DNA of 64,000 nucleotides from Dactylosporangium sp. AC04546 (GCF_022095675.1 NZ_JAHYSG010000056.1:1-64000), one strand, 5' to 3'; positions 52,436 to 61,276 are shown, counted from the first letter of the stretch. The notes: generated by a model from the sequence alone, not told the origin. A program made the numbers and translations.

Positions 52436-53610
52436 CCGACCCGTACGCCCCCACGCCCGCCGACCGGTTCTCGTTCGGGCTGTGGACGGTGGGCTGGCAG
52501 GCCCAGGACGTCTTCGGCTCGGCGTCTCGCCCGGCGCTCGACCCGGTCGAGTCCGTGCACCGGCTGGCGGAGCTGGGGGCGTACGGTGTCAGCTTCCACG
52601 ACGACGACCTGATCCCGTTCGGCAGCGACGAGACGGTCCGCGACCAGGTGGTCAAGCGCTTCAAGGAGGCGCTCGACGACACCGGCCTGGTGGTGTCGAT
52701 GGCCACCACGAACCTGTTCGGCCATCCCATCTTCAAGGACGGCGCGTTCACCGCCAACGACCGTGCCGTGCGCCGCTTCGCGCTGCAGAAGGTACTGCGG
52801 AACATCGACCTCGCCGCCGAGCTGGGCGCGCCGACGTACGTCCTGTGGGGCGGACGCGAGGGCGCCGAGTCCGGGGCGGGCAAGCAGATGCGGGCCGCGC
52901 TCGACCGCTACCGCGAGGCGATCAACGCGATCTGCGCGTACATCCGCGAGCGGGGGTACGACATCCGTCTCGCGATCGAGCCGAAACCGAACGAGCCGCG
53001 GGGCGACATCCTGCTGCCGACGATCGGGCACGCGCTCGCGCTGATCTCGACGCTGGATGAGCCCTCGCGGGTGGGGCTCAACCCGGAGGTCGGGCACGAG
53101 GAGATGGCCGGGCTGAACTTCGCGCACGGGATCGCCCAGGCGCTGTGGCACGGCAAGCTCTTCCACGTCGACCTCAACGGCCAGCACGGGCCACGCTTCG
53201 ACCAGGACCTGCGCTTCGGCGCCGGCAACCTGCGGGGCGCGTTCTGGACCGTCGACGTGCTGGAGAACAGCTCCGGCTACCCGACGGCCTACGCCGGGCC
53301 GCGCCACTTCGACTACAAGCCGCCGCGCACCGAGGACACCGAGGGCGTCTGGGTGACGGCAGCCGCCTGCATGCGCAACTACCTGATCCTCAAGGAGAAG
53401 GTCCACACCTTCCGCGACGACCCCGAGGTGTCCGCCGCCCTGGCGACCGCGCGGGTCGACGAGCTCTCGGTACCGACGCTGCTGCCCGGGGAGTCCCTGG
53501 ACGAGCTGCGGGCCGAGGAGATCGACGTCGAGACGGTCGCTGCCCGGGGGATGGCGTTCGAACGGCTCGACCAGCTGGCCATGGAGCACCTGCTCGGTAT
53601 CCGTGGCTGA
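52432..53610 (+). CDS. xylA: xylose isomerase (class I)
   Basis: 392 residues, collinear with Streptomyces class I xylose isomerases. Catalytic [11 protein letters not shown] (about 54-64), [38 protein letters not shown] (metal-ligand Glu), [14 protein letters not shown] and [12 protein letters not shown] with [10 protein letters not shown] are all intact. It interconverts D-xylose and D-xylulose (and glucose/fructose) with divalent metal. A small insertion occurs at [14 protein letters not shown]. No xylulokinase gene is in the window. It is coupled to the dehydrogenase gene by an ATGA overlap. Confidence 0.96.
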   Translation: MTDPYAPTPADRFSFGLWTVGWQAQDVFGSASRPALDPVESVHRLAELGAYGVSFHDDDLIPFGSDETVRDQVVKRFKEALDDTGLVVSMATTNLFGHPIFKDGAFTANDRAVRRFALQKVLRNIDLAAELGAPTYVLWGGREGAESGAGKQMRAALDRYREAINAICAYIRERGYDIRLAIEPKPNEPRGDILLPTIGHALALISTLDEPSRVGLNPEVGHEEMAGLNFAHGIAQALWHGKLFHVDLNGQHGPRFDQDLRFGAGNLRGAFWTVDVLENSSGYPTAYAGPRHFDYKPPRTEDTEGVWVTAAACMRNYLILKEKVHTFRDDPEVSAALATARVDELSVPTLLPGESLDELRAEEIDVETVAARGMAFERLDQLAMEHLLGIRG

Positions 53611-53696
53611 CCGAATGACTTTCCCGGACCGGTAGCGAGGGCCCGCCCGCGGTTGCGCCCCGCAGGCGGGAGTACCGGAACGGGGGAGACCGGAGG

Positions 53697-53727
53697 CCGG
53701 CGCGGCGTCACCCAGTCGCCGCGCCGG
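53697..53727 (+). terminator. hairpin terminator after xylA
   Basis: A perfect 11-bp stem (CCGGCGCGGCG and complement) closes a 9-base loop in the 184-base gap between xylA and the ThuA gene. No T-run. It suggests the secreted protein has its own promoter. Confidence 0.6.
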
Positions 53728-53794
53728 GCCACCGGGACGACGCACACCATGACAGCGCGGCGGCGCGCGCCTTACCTACCGTGAAGGAACTGTC

Positions 53795-55333
53795 ATGAGA
53801 ATCCGCTCGTGGCTCGCCGCCGCTACGGTGAGCCTCACCGCAGCGACCACGCTCATCCCGGCGCCCGCCAGCGCCGCCGACGCCCCGTACAAGGTGCTTG
53901 TCTTCAGCAAGACCGCCGGCTTCCGCCACTCGTCCATCCCCAACGGCATCGCCGCGATCCAGTCGCTCGGTGCCGCCAACAACTTCACCGTCACCGCCAC
54001 CGAGGACGCCGCGGCGTTCACGACGGCCAACCTCGCCCAGTTCCAGACGGTCGTGTTCCTGTCGACGACCGGCGACGTGCTCAACGACACCCAGCAGACC
54101 GCCTTCGAGTCGTACATCAGGGGCGGCGGCGGGTACGTCGGCGTGCACGCGGCGGCCGACACGGAGTACGGCTGGGCGTTCTACGGCACGCTCGTCGGCG
54201 CCTGGTTCTCCTCCCACCCGGCGATCCAGCAGGCCACGATCGCCGTCGAGGACCGCACCCACCCGGCGACCGCGCACCTCGGCGCGACCTGGGCACGCAC
54301 TGACGAGTGGTACAACTACCAGACCAACCCGCGCTCGTCCGCCCGCGTGCTCGCGTCGCTCACCGAGTCGTCGTACTCCGGCGGGACCATGGGCGACCAC
54401 CCGATCACCTGGTGCAAGACGATCGACAACGGCCGCTCGTTCTACACCGGCCTGGGCCACACCGAGGCGTCCTACACCGAGGCGGCGTTCACGTCGCTGC
54501 TGCTCGGGGCGCTGCGCTACACCGCGAAGCGGGTGGACGGCAACTGCGCGCCGTCGACGCCGCCGGCGTCCAGCGTCTACCAGGGCGAGTCGTGGTCGGC
54601 GACGAGCGGTGTCCAGGTCGCGAACCACGCCCCCGCCGTCGGCGGCCGTACCGCCGGCTACATCGACCCGAATGACTGGATTTCGTACACCGGGGTCAAC
54701 CTCGCGACGGCCCGCGGCGCGCTCGTGCGCGTCTCGTCGGCCGGCGCCGGCGGTACCGTCGAGTTCCGTGCCGGCTCCGCGACCGGAACCCTGCTCGGCA
54801 CCGTCTCGGTGCCCAACACCGGCAGCTGGGACACGTTCCGCGACGTGTTCACCCCGCTCGCGTCCAACTCCTCCTCCACGTTGTACCTCGTGTTCAAGGG
54901 CACCGGCAGCTCGCTCTTCGACCTCGACCAGTTCACGCTGACCCGCACCGCGACGACCCGCCAGGGCGAGGCCTGGTCCTCGACCGGCGGCCTCCAGGTG
55001 GCGGCGCACGGCCCCGCGGTCGGCGGCCAGACCGCCGGCTTCGTCGACAACAACGACTGGGCCGGGTACACCGGGCTCTCGCTGGCCTCGGCGGCCGGCG
55101 TGCGGGTGCGGTGGTCGTCGGCCGGCGCCGGCGGCACCATCGAGTTCCGCGCCGGCTCGCAGACCGGGACGCTGCTCGGCACGCTCGCGGTGACGAACAC
55201 GGGCAGCTGGGACACGTTCCGCGAGGCGTCGGTACCGCTGGCGCCCAACGCGTCGACGAGCCTCTTCCTGGTGTTCCGCGGTGGCAGCGGGTCGCTCTTC
55301 GACGTCGACGAGTTCACGCTGCATGCCCTCTGA
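53795..55333 (+). CDS. secreted ThuA-domain protein with two CBM6-like modules
   Basis: 512 residues. A signal peptide (about 1-29, ending ASAADA) is followed by a ThuA/glutamine-amidotransferase-like domain (about 32-245) with VFSKTAGFRHSSIP and GGGGYVGVHAAADTEYGW. Two tandem carbohydrate-binding modules follow (about 258-378 and 385-511). They are similar to each other: VQVANHAPAVGGRTAGYID against LQVAAHGPAVGGQTAGFVD, with shared GSWDTFR and LFD(L/V)D(Q/E)FTL ends, as in CBM6. It probably binds and acts on a polysaccharide outside the cell. GAAGGAA precedes the ATG. Confidence 0.88.
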   Translation: MRIRSWLAAATVSLTAATTLIPAPASAADAPYKVLVFSKTAGFRHSSIPNGIAAIQSLGAANNFTVTATEDAAAFTTANLAQFQTVVFLSTTGDVLNDTQQTAFESYIRGGGGYVGVHAAADTEYGWAFYGTLVGAWFSSHPAIQQATIAVEDRTHPATAHLGATWARTDEWYNYQTNPRSSARVLASLTESSYSGGTMGDHPITWCKTIDNGRSFYTGLGHTEASYTEAAFTSLLLGALRYTAKRVDGNCAPSTPPASSVYQGESWSATSGVQVANHAPAVGGRTAGYIDPNDWISYTGVNLATARGALVRVSSAGAGGTVEFRAGSATGTLLGTVSVPNTGSWDTFRDVFTPLASNSSSTLYLVFKGTGSSLFDLDQFTLTRTATTRQGEAWSSTGGLQVAAHGPAVGGQTAGFVDNNDWAGYTGLSLASAAGVRVRWSSAGAGGTIEFRAGSQTGTLLGTLAVTNTGSWDTFREASVPLAPNASTSLFLVFRGGSGSLFDVDEFTLHAL

Positions 55334-55366
55334 GTTGCCCGGCCCTCCGGGGCCGGCCTAGACGGA

Positions 55367-55398
55367 AGATGGGGTCGCGACGCCGACCGACCCCATCT
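55367..55398. terminator. hairpin terminator after the ThuA gene
   Basis: AGATGGGGTCG (55367-55377) pairs perfectly with 55388-55398 around a 10-base loop, about 35 bases after the stop. Confidence 0.65.
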
Positions 55399-55702
55399 CC
55401 GGGCCCCGTCCGCTCGGACGTTCGACGTGCCGGCACGGGCTTCGGGTGGTGACGCCGACTCCACCCGACGTCCGGTTCCGGTGCGGTCCGAGCGGGCGGG
55501 GAGCCTCTTTTCCCTGGCATTACTTGCCCGTAGGATGATTTCCGCAGCGCACATGGACTCGGCCTTCGCCGGCCGGCCGGCGCGGGCGGGAGGCGCAACC
55601 CGCCCGCCTCGGACACGTCCGTGGTGGTGCTTCTGATTGCCCGCAGGTCACCCTCGCGCCTGGACCCCAACGTGCTCACCACAGTGCACCGGAGGACACA
55701 GC
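55399..55702 (+). promoter_or_regulatory. promoter region of the TIM-barrel isomerase gene
   Basis: About 300 bases without a gene. A possible promoter is TTTTCC at 55508-55513 with TAGGAT at 55531-55536 (17-base spacer), in a locally AT-richer patch. GGAGG at 55691-55695 is the ribosome binding site of the next gene. Nothing else is recognised. Confidence 0.3.
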
Positions 55703-56710
55703 ATGGCGCGTCCCATCACGCTCTTCACCGGCCAGTGGGCCGACCTTCCGTTCGAGGAGGTCTGCCGCCTGGCCTCCGAGTGGGGCTACGACGGCCTTGA
55801 GATCGCCTGCTGGGGCGATCACTTCGAGGTCGACAAGGCGATCTCCGACGACTCCTATGTGGATCGCAAGCTGGAGACGCTCGCGAAGTACAACTTGAAG
55901 GTCTGGACCATCTCCAACCACCTCGTCGGGCAGGCGGTCTGCGACCACCCGATCGACCAGCGGCACCAGGGCATCCTCCCGGCGCGGATCTGGGGCGACG
56001 GCTCACCCGAGGGCGTCCGCCAGCGGGCCGCCGAGGAGATCAAGGACACCGCCCGGGCCGCCCGCAAGCTCGGCGTCGACGTCGTCGTCGGCTTCACCGG
56101 CTCGTCGATCTGGCACACGCTCGCCATGTTCCCGCCGGTCCCGCCGGAGATGATCGAGGCCGGCTACCAGGACTTCGCGGACCGGTGGAACCCGATCCTC
56201 GACGTCTTCGACGAGGTCGGCGTGAAGTTCGCGCACGAGGTGCACCCGAGCGAGATCGCCTACGACTACTACACGACGAAGCGCACCCTGGAGGCCGTCG
56301 GGCACCGGCCCGCCTTCGGCCTCAACTGGGACCCGTCGCACTTCGTGTGGCAGGAGCTCGACCCGGTGAACTTCATCTTCGACTTCGCCGACCGGATCTA
56401 CCACGTCGACTGCAAGGACGCGAAGGTCCGCACGGGCGACGGCCGCCGCGGCCGCCTCGCGTCCCACCTGCCGTGGGCCGACATGCGCCGCGGCTGGGAC
56501 TTCGTCTCCACCGGCCACGGCGACGTGCCGTGGGAGGACTGCTTCCGCGCGCTCAACGCGATCGGCTACAGCGGCCCGATCTCGATCGAGTGGGAGGACG
56601 CCGGCATGGACCGCCTGCTCGGCGCCCCCGAGGCGCTGCAGTTCGTGCGCCGCCTGGCCTTCGACGCTCCCGCCGCGGCCTTCGACGCGGCGTTCTCGTC
56701 GTCGTCCTGA
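55703..56710 (+). CDS. sugar phosphate isomerase/epimerase (TIM barrel)
   Basis: 335 residues of the AP_endonuc_2/IolE superfamily. [28 protein letters not shown] marks the first barrel strands. Metal-ligand strands are [38 protein letters not shown] and ISIEWEDAG. Family members isomerise, epimerise or dehydrate sugars, inositols or 3-keto-glycosides. With the Gfo/Idh/MocA and ThuA genes it suggests keto-sugar chemistry. ATG with GGAGG seven bases upstream. A strong terminator follows. Confidence 0.92.
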   Translation: MARPITLFTGQWADLPFEEVCRLASEWGYDGLEIACWGDHFEVDKAISDDSYVDRKLETLAKYNLKVWTISNHLVGQAVCDHPIDQRHQGILPARIWGDGSPEGVRQRAAEEIKDTARAARKLGVDVVVGFTGSSIWHTLAMFPPVPPEMIEAGYQDFADRWNPILDVFDEVGVKFAHEVHPSEIAYDYYTTKRTLEAVGHRPAFGLNWDPSHFVWQELDPVNFIFDFADRIYHVDCKDAKVRTGDGRRGRLASHLPWADMRRGWDFVSTGHGDVPWEDCFRALNAIGYSGPISIEWEDAGMDRLLGAPEALQFVRRLAFDAPAAAFDAAFSSSS

Positions 56711-56723
56711 CCCTGTTCATGGC

Positions 56724-56753
56724 GAAGGGCCGGCTAACTTCAGCCGGCCCTTC
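56724..56753. terminator. bidirectional hairpin terminator
   Basis: A perfect 12-bp stem (GAAGGGCCGGCT and complement) with a 6-base loop lies between the convergent isomerase and YtxH-like genes, 13 bases after the isomerase stop. Confidence 0.8.
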
Positions 56754-56769
56754 ACCGTTTGGTCCTGAC

Positions 56770-57099
56770 TTACACCCCCGGGGTCCGCGTCGCCCCCGGC
56801 CCGGTGGTGGCGAGCGTGTCACGCTCGATCGCCGGCGTGTCCGACGTGTGCAGCAGCCGCTGGCCGAGATCGGTCTCGGCGAACCGGCTGTTGGCGAGGC
56901 GGTCGGTCACCTTGGTCTTGCCCTCGCTGTAGAGCCGCGTCGCCTGCTCCTGGACGACCCCGGCGGCTTCCTGGACCGTCGGGCTCTCCTTGATCTTCAG
57001 AGCAGTGGCCTTGAGCTCTTCATACTTCTCTCGACCCGCCCGGGCACCGAGCACGAAGCCCGCGGCCAGGCCGCCGAGGAACAGTAGCTTGCCGCGCAT
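56770..57099 (-). CDS. YtxH-like small membrane protein
   Basis: 109 residues. MRGKLLFLGGLAAGFVLGARAGREKYEEL is a single glycine-rich membrane helix with the GxRxGREKYE pattern typical of YtxH-like actinobacterial proteins. A soluble helical region of about 55 residues follows, then a Thr/Pro-rich tail. The ATG at 57097-57099 has AGGAGG eight bases upstream, so the 28 extra codons before it are rejected. Such proteins are often stress-induced, but the function is unknown. Confidence 0.8.
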   Translation of the reverse strand: MRGKLLFLGGLAAGFVLGARAGREKYEELKATALKIKESPTVQEAAGVVQEQATRLYSEGKTKVTDRLANSRFAETDLGQRLLHTSDTPAIERDTLATTGPGATRTPGV

Positions 57100-57322
57100 C
57101 GCGACGACCTCCTTCTGGACGGCGACGGATCGATCAGGTTGCCGCCCTGTGGTTTCGTTACCCGTCCATCGTCGTTCCGACACATCGATCTTGTGGGCCC
57201 TTTGCCAAGATCCGCCACCCGTAGCGGTGACCTGCCCGCGGCACGCCGGATACCCGGTGGCGCGGGACCCCGGTTCGTGCTGTACTCTTTCCCGGTCGCC
57301 CTCGCACGGGGGAGATGCACGG

Positions 57323-57395
57323 TCCCGCGTAGCTCAATTGGCAGAGCAGCCGGCTGTTAACCGGCAGGTTATAGGTTCGAGTCCTATCGCGGGAG
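57323..57395 (+). tRNA. tRNA-Asn (anticodon GTT)
   Basis: Folds as a cloverleaf. Acceptor TCCCGCG pairs with CGCGGGA, D-arm AGCTCAATTGGCAGAGC, anticodon stem CCGGC around CTGTTAA, and T-arm TAGGTTCGAGTCCTA. Anticodon GTT reads Asn codons. 3'-CCA is not encoded. A possible -10 box TACTCT lies at 57283-57288. Confidence 0.96.
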
Positions 57396-57403
57396 CTCCA
57401 AAC

Positions 57404-57426
57404 GGCCCCTTACCGGGGCCATTTTT
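57404..57426 (+). terminator. factor-independent terminator after tRNA-Asn
   Basis: GGCCCC (57404-57409) and GGGGCC (57415-57420) form the stem, followed directly by ATTTTT. Confidence 0.85.
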
Positions 57427-57497
57427 CATGCGCGGGTACCCTGACACCGTTTCGGGTCCGCATTCGGGTTGCTTCACTCGGTAAGCTTGCGACGCTC

Positions 57498-57571
57498 GGG
57501 GCGGTAGCTCAGCAGGTTAGAGCTGGGGACTCATAATCCCTTGGTCGCGGGTTCGAGTCCCGCCCGCCCCA
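57498..57571 (+). tRNA. tRNA-Met (anticodon CAT)
   Basis: Acceptor GGGGCGG pairs with CCGCCCC, the D-arm is AGCTCAGCAGGTTAGAGCT, and the anticodon loop CTCATAA carries CAT. T-arm CGCGGGTTCGAGTCCCG. The paired first acceptor base pair indicates elongator Met, not initiator; a CAT tRNA-Ile2 cannot be fully excluded by eye. Confidence 0.92.
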
Positions 57572-57582
57572 CTACCTGTGCT

Positions 57583-57620
57583 TCGCGCCTCCGGCGCGAG
57601 GCGGGGGGTTCCCACCCCGC
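57583..57620 (+). terminator. double hairpin after tRNA-Met
   Basis: TCGCGCC-TCC-GGCGCGA (57583-57599) is followed at once by GCGGGG and CCCCGC (57601-57620). The pair probably terminates the tRNA transcript. No T-run. Confidence 0.5.
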
Positions 57621-57645
57621 GCCCCCCATGGCCGCTGCACGGCCA

Positions 57646-57804
57646 CTGGCTGCGCTCCGCTGGCCAGACCACCAAGCCTCACGGTTGGCCTCCGGCCCTC
57701 TGTAGGGATGGCTGGACGGGCCACCATCATGAGCGTCGCGCGGGCCCGCGCGGGTTTTCGCCCTCCTTGCCCTTTTCGTCGCGTTCGGGACCAGTCTAGT
57801 GCGG
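57646..57804 (+). repeat. diverged direct repeat, copy 1 (~160 bp)
   Basis: It begins CTGGCTGCGCT and ends near GGACCAGTCTAGTGCGG. It shares blocks such as CTCACGG, GGACGGGCC, CCGCGCGG and CGCGTTC with copy 2 at 58312-58472 in the same order and with almost the same total length. No supportable gene runs through it. Confidence 0.6.
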
Positions 57805-57858
57805 TGTCCACCAACGTTCGCCGGGTCGGCATCGCCCCACCCCACCCGCGGGCCCCGC

Positions 57859-57928
57859 CGATCTTGGAGTTGTGGTCCCGGAAATATCCGATAAAGGGGA
57901 TAAATTCGGGACCACAACTCCAAGATCG
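57859..57928. repeat. 70-bp long inverted repeat (second giant hairpin)
   Basis: CGATCTTGGAGTTGTGGTCC (57859-57878) and the bases up to 57889 pair with 57898-57928 over 31 positions with about three mismatches, around an 8-base loop. It lies in a 1-kb non-coding stretch between the two ~160-bp direct repeats. Architecture resembles the element at 12104-12201, though the sequence differs. Confidence 0.75.
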
Positions 57929-58588
57929 CGCCAACCTGCAGCCGGCTCGGCATCCGGGTCCGATCGAAGTTGTCGTCGAACAGGTGGGTGTCCGGCGATC
58001 GCTGGCTCCGGATCGGCGGGTTCTCGTCGAGTGGACCTGGTCGGGTTTCGCCGATCTGACGTGCGGGACATTGTCGCTCGCCTTGCGGCTGCACACGGTG
58101 TTTCCATGACGTACGAGCCGGGGATCTTGGCGGTCTGGGACTTGTCCGGCGACTGCCGGGCAGATGGCGCAGATCTACACGGCCGGCCTATGTCTGAGCG
58201 GCCTTGAGGAAGGTGCCCTACCGGGTTGGTCAGGACGGACGGCGGGCCGACCGCGCCGGGCGGGAGCCGCGCATCAACAGCTCCTCCTGTTGTGTGAACT
58301 GGTCAGGCGTCCTGGCTGCGCTGCGCGCTCCAGATCACCACGTCTCACGGCTGAGTTCGCCTTGGTCTGCCGGCAAAGCCGGACGGGCCGCCACTCCGAG
58401 CTCCGCGCCAGCCCGCGCGGCGTTCACCCCATTCGCCCTATTCGCCGCGTTCCGGACCAGTCTGGTTGCCGGTATGACAGATCCAGGCATCGGCGGCGGT
58501 CGGGTCGCATCTGACGACCAAGGGATGATGAGTCCCCAGCCCTAGCCTGCTGAGCTGTCGGCCCGAGCCTCGCGGCCCACCTGGCCTC
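57929..58588. other. non-coding stretch, no supportable gene
   Basis: Apart from direct-repeat copy 2, I see no gene here. Open frames in it are short, lack ribosome binding sites and have no recognisable domain. Composition is somewhat lower in GC than the coding regions, consistent with decayed or mobile DNA. Confidence 0.5.
58312..58472 (+). repeat. diverged direct repeat, copy 2 (~160 bp)
   Basis: It begins CTGGCTGCGCT and ends GGACCAGTCTGGTTGCCGG. It is partner of copy 1 at 57646-57804. The interval between the copies is about 507 bp and contains the second giant hairpin. Confidence 0.6.
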
Positions 58589-58632
58589 AGCTTAGGAATA
58601 GTGGTACCGAAGCTCAGGAATAGTGGTACCGG
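58589..58632. repeat. 22-bp tandem repeat at the toxin relic's end
   Basis: AGCTTAGGAATAGTGGTACC plus GA (58589-58610) is followed directly by AGCTCAGGAATAGTGGTACC plus GG (58611-58632). Read on the minus strand each copy encodes RYHYS-stop, the C-terminus of a YoeB-type toxin. The duplication therefore copied the gene's last codons. Confidence 0.9.
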
Positions 58633-58816
58633 CAGGCGATGGTATGCACGCCATCGGCAGTGGCTACGTACACCAGCCGATGCTCCTCGTCGATCCGCCG
58701 CGACCCCTAGCCGTCGAACTGGTGCCGCAGCCGCTCCGGTTCGCCGATGCCGTCCGCATTGCCGTTACGGAGGATGTCTTCGATCAACTTGATGGAGCGC
58801 CGGACTACGGGTGCCA
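58614..58816 (-). pseudogene. Txe/YoeB family toxin remnant
   Basis: On the minus strand the frame reads IKLIEDILRNGNADGIGEPERLRH, then FDG, a TAG stop, then GSRRIDEEHRLVYVATADGVH and ACRYHYS-stop. Intact YoeB proteins read GYWSRRI at the broken point, so the Tyr-Trp codons have become TAG GGG. The N-terminal third is missing; the frame runs into the end of the solenoid gene. No YefM-type antitoxin is found. The gene is therefore dead. YoeB toxins are ribosome-dependent mRNA interferases. Confidence 0.85.
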
Positions 58817-61276
58817 CCGGGCAATCTGTGTGATGGCGTCGGCGCAGGCTTGCACACCTGCGGCTCCGGACACCGAGTGGATCAGGCTCCTGAGCTCGGC
58901 GAGGCAGCGCAACGGCACCTCACGCCTGGTCGACTGCAGACCGGCGCGCAGCACGGCCAGCGCAGTCCGCACGTCCTCCACATCGCCCGAGTTGCTGGCC
59001 AACGCGTTCGCGCGCTCGGCGACGTGCAGGTAACACTCTGGGGAATATCCCACATGGTCGTATATCTTGACCGCCGCCGTCGCGCCATCAACCAGGCCGC
59101 GGCCGGTGAGGTGCGGCGTCAGCGCCTCCAACACCTCCAGCTGATCGCCCTCGCTGCCGAGGTGCGAGGCGATGGCGAGCGCGCGGTGGAGCTGCTTGTC
59201 TGACAGGCTCGGTGCGAGCTGCACCAGCACCGACACCTTCCACTCGTCTTCATCGATCTCCACTACCGCGGCCAAGGACTCTTCCAACACCGCAGCCCGA
59301 AACCCCGCCGGCAGGTGCGGCGCCAGGCTGGCCAGGGCGGAGGCGAAGCTGTAGGCGTCGTCGGCCAGTGCCTGGGCGGAGGCGACGGCCTGTTCGAGGG
59401 CTTCCTGGCGCCGGGCTGTGGGCAAATACGGCGACATGCCGGCCAATACAATCGACCGTGCGTAGTCGTCGAACGTCATCGCCGCATTCGCCGCCCATTG
59501 CAGCCAGTCGGCCGGCAGGTGCGGTGCCAGCTCGGCGAGTGCCACGGCGCGTCGGTAGTCGCTGCCGACCTTGAGGATCATCGTGACGGCGATGCCGGTC
59601 TGTCCCAGCGGCAAGTGAGGTATGAGCGCAATCAGCGCCCTGTTGCGCCAGTGGGCGTCGTCGATTCCGTTGGCAGCGGCCAGCGCCGCGGCGAGATGCT
59701 CGGCCGGCAGATGTGGCGCTAGGCCGGCCAGGGCATGGGATCTTGAGTGTTCCTCCGACATGGCGCCCACGATGCGCATCACCGGCGCGAACTGCTCGGC
59801 CGAGAGTAGCGGCGCCAGCTCGGTCAGGGCGAATGCCTGGGAAAATGAGCGCACACCGGTGATCGCGGTAACGGCGGCCAGCACCTGCTCAACGGCCGTC
59901 TTCCGCGCAGCGCCGTGGAGCTGCGGGGCGAGCCGCGTCAACGCGCCTGCACGGGATGGTGCCTCACGTTCCGCCAGGGCCGATGCCAGCGCGCGGTCAA
60001 GGAGTGCGGCTCGTCGGTCGGTGGGGAGGTGGGCGGCCAACCCGGCCAGCGCCAGTGCCCGTACCGCGTCGCCAGACAGCGTGTCGGCGGCCGCCACGGC
60101 CCGGCGCAGGTCCCGGGGCGGGAGGTACGGCGCGAGCTTGGCCAGCGCTGCACCGCGGGACACGTCGGGCAGGCCCGTGACGGCGTCGAGCACTGTGCCG
60201 ACCTGGTTCACAGGTAGGCTCGGAGCCAACCCGACCAGCGCGTTGCACTGCCAGGGCCCGTCACCGATCGCGGTAGTGGCAGCCAGTGCCTGCCGTAACG
60301 CCCCGCGGCGCTGCTCCAGCGTCAGATGCCGTGCGAGCTCGGTCAGCGCCACGGCGCGCTGGGACGGGTCCCTGACGCCCGATATCGCGGCAACCGCCTC
60401 CCCGGCCAGCTCGTGCCGCAGGCCGGGCGAGAGCAGCCGCAGGACGTCGGTGAACAGTTTCGGGTGTCCGGACACGGAGGTCAGGGCCTCCGCGACGTCG
60501 CGTCGCATCTCCCCGGTCAGCCGCGCCGCCAGCGCCGCCGACACCCACGCGCGTGCCCGCTCGTCGGCGATGCTGGCAGCCAGTTCGGCGGCGTTGTTGA
60601 GCTGCTCGTCCAGCAGGTGCGGGACCATGCTGACCAGCATGTCCGCCTGTTCGCGGTCGTCGTCCATGCTGGTGATGGCCTCCAGGGCCATCTCCAGTGC
60701 ATCCGCGCGCCAGCTCCCGGTCAGGTGGGGCGCCATGCTCATCAACATGATTGCCCGTAGGTGGTCGCCTTCGATGGCGGTGGCGAATTCCATCGCCTGG
60801 GCGACGACCTCCGTCCTCTCGGCGGTGGGGAGATGCGGCGAGAGCGCCGTCAACGTCTCGGCCCGGTGATAGTCGTCGGCCAACCCGCCGGCCACGACCA
60901 AGGCCTCGGCGGTGATCTCCTCCGCTTCAGGTGCCGGCAGCAACGGGAGCAGCCCGATCAGGGCGAATGCCCGCTGGTACCCCTCCTGGATCATCCGGGC
61001 TGCGGACAGGGCGTCGGCGAGGACCGTTCGGCGCTCGGCCGGCAGGTGCGGTAGCAGGCGGGTGAGCGCTTCGCAGCGTTGGCGGGGCGAGGAGAGACGT
61101 TTGGCGTGGGCGAGCGTGCGGTTCTGGGTCCACAGGCCCGCCGTCAGCAGTTGCTCCAACAGGTCGGCCGGGATCCGGTTGGTCAGGCTATGCACGCTGG
61201 CCGCCATCAGGCCGTACCAAACCTCGTCGGCGAGGGCCGTCGCCGGCCGGCCGGCGACTAGGTCCGCTCGGTGCAT
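58805..61276 (-). CDS. alpha-solenoid (HEAT-like repeat) protein of a STAND-type operon
   Basis: 823 residues composed almost wholly of degenerate helical repeats of about 36-42 residues. Each carries a pattern like RAxALxxLAPHLPxxxxxxAL (for example LAGLAPHLPAEHL, LASLAPHLPAGFR). At least 15 copies are visible from about residue 60 to 760. Such superhelices usually act as ligand sensors or binding platforms. In similar actinobacterial proteins this type of array is fused to a STAND NTPase; here it is a separate frame beginning inside the end of the NTPase gene (19-base overlap at the ATG 61274-61276). No catalytic motif is seen. It ends beside a toxin relic. Confidence 0.8.
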   Translation of the reverse strand: MHRADLVAGRPATALADEVWYGLMAASVHSLTNRIPADLLEQLLTAGLWTQNRTLAHAKRLSSPRQRCEALTRLLPHLPAERRTVLADALSAARMIQEGYQRAFALIGLLPLLPAPEAEEITAEALVVAGGLADDYHRAETLTALSPHLPTAERTEVVAQAMEFATAIEGDHLRAIMLMSMAPHLTGSWRADALEMALEAITSMDDDREQADMLVSMVPHLLDEQLNNAAELAASIADERARAWVSAALAARLTGEMRRDVAEALTSVSGHPKLFTDVLRLLSPGLRHELAGEAVAAISGVRDPSQRAVALTELARHLTLEQRRGALRQALAATTAIGDGPWQCNALVGLAPSLPVNQVGTVLDAVTGLPDVSRGAALAKLAPYLPPRDLRRAVAAADTLSGDAVRALALAGLAAHLPTDRRAALLDRALASALAEREAPSRAGALTRLAPQLHGAARKTAVEQVLAAVTAITGVRSFSQAFALTELAPLLSAEQFAPVMRIVGAMSEEHSRSHALAGLAPHLPAEHLAAALAAANGIDDAHWRNRALIALIPHLPLGQTGIAVTMILKVGSDYRRAVALAELAPHLPADWLQWAANAAMTFDDYARSIVLAGMSPYLPTARRQEALEQAVASAQALADDAYSFASALASLAPHLPAGFRAAVLEESLAAVVEIDEDEWKVSVLVQLAPSLSDKQLHRALAIASHLGSEGDQLEVLEALTPHLTGRGLVDGATAAVKIYDHVGYSPECYLHVAERANALASNSGDVEDVRTALAVLRAGLQSTRREVPLRCLAELRSLIHSVSGAAGVQACADAITQIARWHP

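Noticed and set aside
57531..58096. Minus-strand ORF ending in GRAGLEPATKGL
   Set aside because: That C-terminus is the antisense reading of tRNA-Met, a well-known false ORF; the rest crosses a hairpin and repeats.
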